Origin: JAWKTM01 sp041399085
Lineage (GTDB): Bacteria; Planctomycetota; Planctomycetia; Pirellulales; Pirellulaceae
Length of the DNA: 64,000 bases
Direction: 5' to 3'
Assembly: GCA_041399085.1 (NCBI GenBank)
Contig: JAWKTM010000007.1
Coordinates: 153,773-217,772 of the forward strand
The notes below the pieces were generated by a model. It was given only the letters and a program-made list of their open reading frames with translations. It ran no database searches and was not told the origin of the DNA. This document shows, in pieces, positions 61,786 through 64,000 of this stretch (positions are counted from its first letter, which is position 1; each line of letters starts with the position of its first letter). The translations under genes and the position numbers were made by a program.

Positions 61786-64000
61786 TCAGTTCAATTCCAG
61801 TGGCAAATCGGGCACCATTTCCAAATCGTCCGACAAGTCGCTTTGCTGGGCCGCCGCGGTCTCCGCCACGAGACGGTCCAGCAACTCGGCCAACTGCCCT
61901 TGTTCGTCGGCCAAATCACGCAGCTCGCGTAATTGTTCGTCGTCAAGTTCGCCCGTTCGGTTCCGCAATCGCTCCAATTCCGTCGTCCGCCGGTTGATTT
62001 CAAGCTGCATTAGCTTGATCAATTTCAGCTCCGAGAGCGCTCGCACCGTGTCGGCTGGCGGAGCATTGTTGCCGGGCTGTTGGGATTCGCCCTGCTGTGG
62101 ATTGTTGTCCGCGTCGCGTGGCGCGGCGCCATCGCCGAGCGCCTCCTGAACCTGCTTGAGCCGGGCCAACGCCGACTGCTGATAACGCTGCGTCGTTTCG
62201 TTAGTCTCGCCTCGATCCAGACGGCTGGCCGCTCGCAGCATCTCGCGCTCCGCGCCTTGCAACCCCACGGAAAACGCTTCGGCCGAAGCCAACTCATCAG
62301 CGAGCCCGCGCACTTCCGCGGCCAGCGTGCGTTGTTCCTCGGCCAGCAACTGGACACTGGCATTCTGGGCTCGCGTCAACATCCCATCACCGTCGCGCAA
62401 ATCCTCCAGCCGCCGCGATTCGTCGAGCGCCGATTGTTGCCGCGCGACCAAACCCTCGACCGCATGTTCCAGACGAGCTAACTGCTCGAACAACAAATCC
62501 TGTTTGGCTTGTTGACGCTGCTGTGCCAATTGTTGGTTGGCCTCCTCCAGATCCCGTTCGGCTTGCCGCGCGCTGTCCGCCGCCGCATTCGCATCCCCTT
62601 GCTCGGCCGCCGATCCAGCTTGCTGCATACTTTGGCCGGCTCGCGAAAGCGTCTCGCCGGTCCGGTTGGCTTGCAGCCGCTCCAATCGCCGCCGCAACCG
62701 CTGAGTTTCCTCCTCCAGCTTTTGCTGCTCACGCGTCAGACGTTGCAGTTCCCGCTGCCGCTCTTGTTCGTCCGCGTTCTGACCGGCGGCTTCCATCTGC
62801 CCGGCAATGTCTCGCTGGCGACCTTGCAGGGATTTCAGTTCGCCCGCCGCGTCGTCCAACTGCCGAGCGATGCGGTCGAGCTCGTGCTCGCGGCGGTTCG
62901 ACAACACATCGATCAGCTCGCCCAAGTCCTGATCCAATTGCTCTTGAAGCTCGGTCGCTTGGCCGATGCGGTTCGCCTCCAGCTCGCGGCTGCTCTCGCG
63001 CATCTGGCCGCTCACGGCCGCCCGTCGCGCCGTGTCGAGCGCGTCGGCCAACGTCGCGGCAGCCAGCGGATCGGATGTCTGAAGCTCGTCGCGCATCGTT
63101 TCCATGCGGCCCAACATGCGATCCAATCGTCGAGCCAGTTCGGATTGCTGTTCGACCAACCGCCGCAACTCGGCCCGTTGATCCGGCTCCAAATCGCGGC
63201 GAGTTTGAGCCAGCGTATCCAATCGCAATTGATTGGTCCGCTCTCGCACTTCGTCCTGCTCGCGTCGCAACCGGCTGACTTCGCGAGCGAACCGCCGATA
63301 GCTGTCCCACTGCGAAAGCTGGCCGAGCAACTGCTCTAGCATCGCGATCACTTCGTCTTGTCGCGCACCGACTGGCCCGAGCGACTCGGCTACCGAACCA
63401 GGCCAGCGACCGTCGCCGTGCGATTGCAGAGCCGAGCGAGCGGCCTTCAACGTCGTGGTCAAGCCGCCCTGGATTTCGGGTAAATGGCGCGAGGCAATCG
63501 TCTCGATGGCGGCGGACAGCTCCTGCATGCGGCGCTGGACTTCGGGGCTGTCGACGCGGTTGTTCTCCAGCTCGTTCAGCAAAGCGGCGATTAAAGCACG
63601 CACGCTGTCCGGCTGATCCGCCAACAACTGGGCGACCTGCCGCTGAGTCAGCTCGGCGCTTTGCAACTGGTCGACCTCGACCGCCGCCAATCGCCCGGCT
63701 TCCTCCAATTGGATCGCCACCGCTCGGGTTTGCGTGCGCGCATCTTGCTCCAGCCGCAGGGCCTCGGCCAGTCGCCCGAGAATGGTCGCTTGCCGCTGAG
63801 CCAACCGGTCTTCCAATTCGTCCGGCGTGATAATCGAAATCCGCCGCGCGACGCTCTCGGCCGATTGCGGCACGAAGTCCTCGGCCACGACCTGCAGCTC
63901 GAGCCAGGCGCCCGGCGTCAAGCCAGACAGCTTCGACAATTCCAGTTCGTGTTCGATTACCCGCGACTCGCCGCGTTCGCCCCCCTCGGCCGAATCGGGC
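61786..64000 (-). CDS. Very long coiled-coil protein, partial (5' end beyond window)
   Basis: The frame runs from TAA-proximal 61786 to the window edge without a stop, so the start lies outside; sequence reads straight through from GGERGESRVIEHELELSK. At least 738 residues are present. An N-terminal beta-type fragment (LTPGAWLELQVVAEDFVPQS) gives way to very long heptad-repeat helices rich in Gln, Arg and Glu (LRREQDEVRERTNQLRLDT, RLTREQQKLEEETQRLRRRL). Similar proteins in planctomycetes carry N-terminal membrane segments and flank MoxR/VWA genes (DUF4175-like). It likely anchors or organises an envelope complex with the two genes downstream. Confidence 0.8.
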   Translation of the reverse strand, partial: PDSAEGGERGESRVIEHELELSKLSGLTPGAWLELQVVAEDFVPQSAESVARRISIITPDELEDRLAQRQATILGRLAEALRLEQDARTQTRAVAIQLEEAGRLAAVEVDQLQSAELTQRQVAQLLADQPDSVRALIAALLNELENNRVDSPEVQRRMQELSAAIETIASRHLPEIQGGLTTTLKAARSALQSHGDGRWPGSVAESLGPVGARQDEVIAMLEQLLGQLSQWDSYRRFAREVSRLRREQDEVRERTNQLRLDTLAQTRRDLEPDQRAELRRLVEQQSELARRLDRMLGRMETMRDELQTSDPLAAATLADALDTARRAAVSGQMRESSRELEANRIGQATELQEQLDQDLGELIDVLSNRREHELDRIARQLDDAAGELKSLQGRQRDIAGQMEAAGQNADEQERQRELQRLTREQQKLEEETQRLRRRLERLQANRTGETLSRAGQSMQQAGSAAEQGDANAAADSARQAERDLEEANQQLAQQRQQAKQDLLFEQLARLEHAVEGLVARQQSALDESRRLEDLRDGDGMLTRAQNASVQLLAEEQRTLAAEVRGLADELASAEAFSVGLQGAEREMLRAASRLDRGETNETTQRYQQSALARLKQVQEALGDGAAPRDADNNPQQGESQQPGNNAPPADTVRALSELKLIKLMQLEINRRTTELERLRNRTGELDDEQLRELRDLADEQGQLAELLDRLVAETAAAQQSDLSDDLEMVPDLPLELN

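Overview
The window looks like a chromosomal segment of a planctomycete, probably of the Pirellulales type. This is inferred from gene families concentrated in that phylum: a DUF1592/DUF1552 cytochrome-sulfatase-like pair, DUF1559 (type II pseudopilin-like, H-X9-DG), DUF1569, DUF1570, a CRTAC1 (FG-GAP/ASPIC-UnbV) protein paired with a TPR protein, a ThuA-dehydrogenase-HEAT-cytochrome c protein, an NPCBM protein, and a primary sigma factor with the planctomycete-type insertion. GC content is high, and genes sit in short operons on both strands.

Layout: 0.2-5 kb holds a tiny basic protein gene and a broken sugar-binding/DUF1592/DUF1552 cluster. 5-7.6 kb holds rpoD and a 61-residue protein gene, each with a hairpin terminator. 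7.7-12.6 kb holds a secreted hydrolase and a TadE-VWA/TadG-TadE cluster. 12.8-20 kb holds DUF1569, a PhoPQ-related protein, an esterase, a DUF1570 metallopeptidase and a permuted papain-like amidase, separated by palindromic repeats. 20.3-27 kb (minus strand) holds ugd, a sugar-nucleotide epimerase and the ThuA-cytochrome c gene. 27.4-32.1 kb holds DUF1559, a lipoprotein, TPR and CRTAC1. 32-37.5 kb holds a response regulator-ATPase and a GT2/unknown/GNAT operon. 38 kb holds tRNA-His within repeats. 38.6-46 kb holds a membrane-anchored HTH protein, lipoprotein, pcp, LRR proteins, DUF922, mdh and an inactive-looking hydrolase. 46-50 kb holds a TRAP-TAXI transporter. 50-57.8 kb holds a zinc-ribbon membrane protein, CsbD, DUF3309, moaB, xylA, a histidine kinase, a TIM-barrel isomerase and a DUF900-like hydrolase. 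58-64 kb holds a lipoprotein, then a minus-strand operon of coiled-coil, secreted, terpene-cyclase-fold and NPCBM proteins that continues past the window.

Two window-wide features matter most. First, many genes are interrupted by single-base indels, mainly in homopolymers. They include the primary sigma factor, and the only tRNA seen has an extra base in its T loop, so most are more likely residual assembly errors than real decay. Second, intergenic DNA carries several families of structured repeats. The clearest is a 64-bp element that folds into a perfect three-armed cloverleaf (four-way junction), whose arms differ between copies by compensatory changes. It occurs in full and half-length forms, alongside 42-bp and 29-bp hairpin arrays.

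No complete new defence or mobile system could be demonstrated. The repeats are the best candidate for something undescribed.
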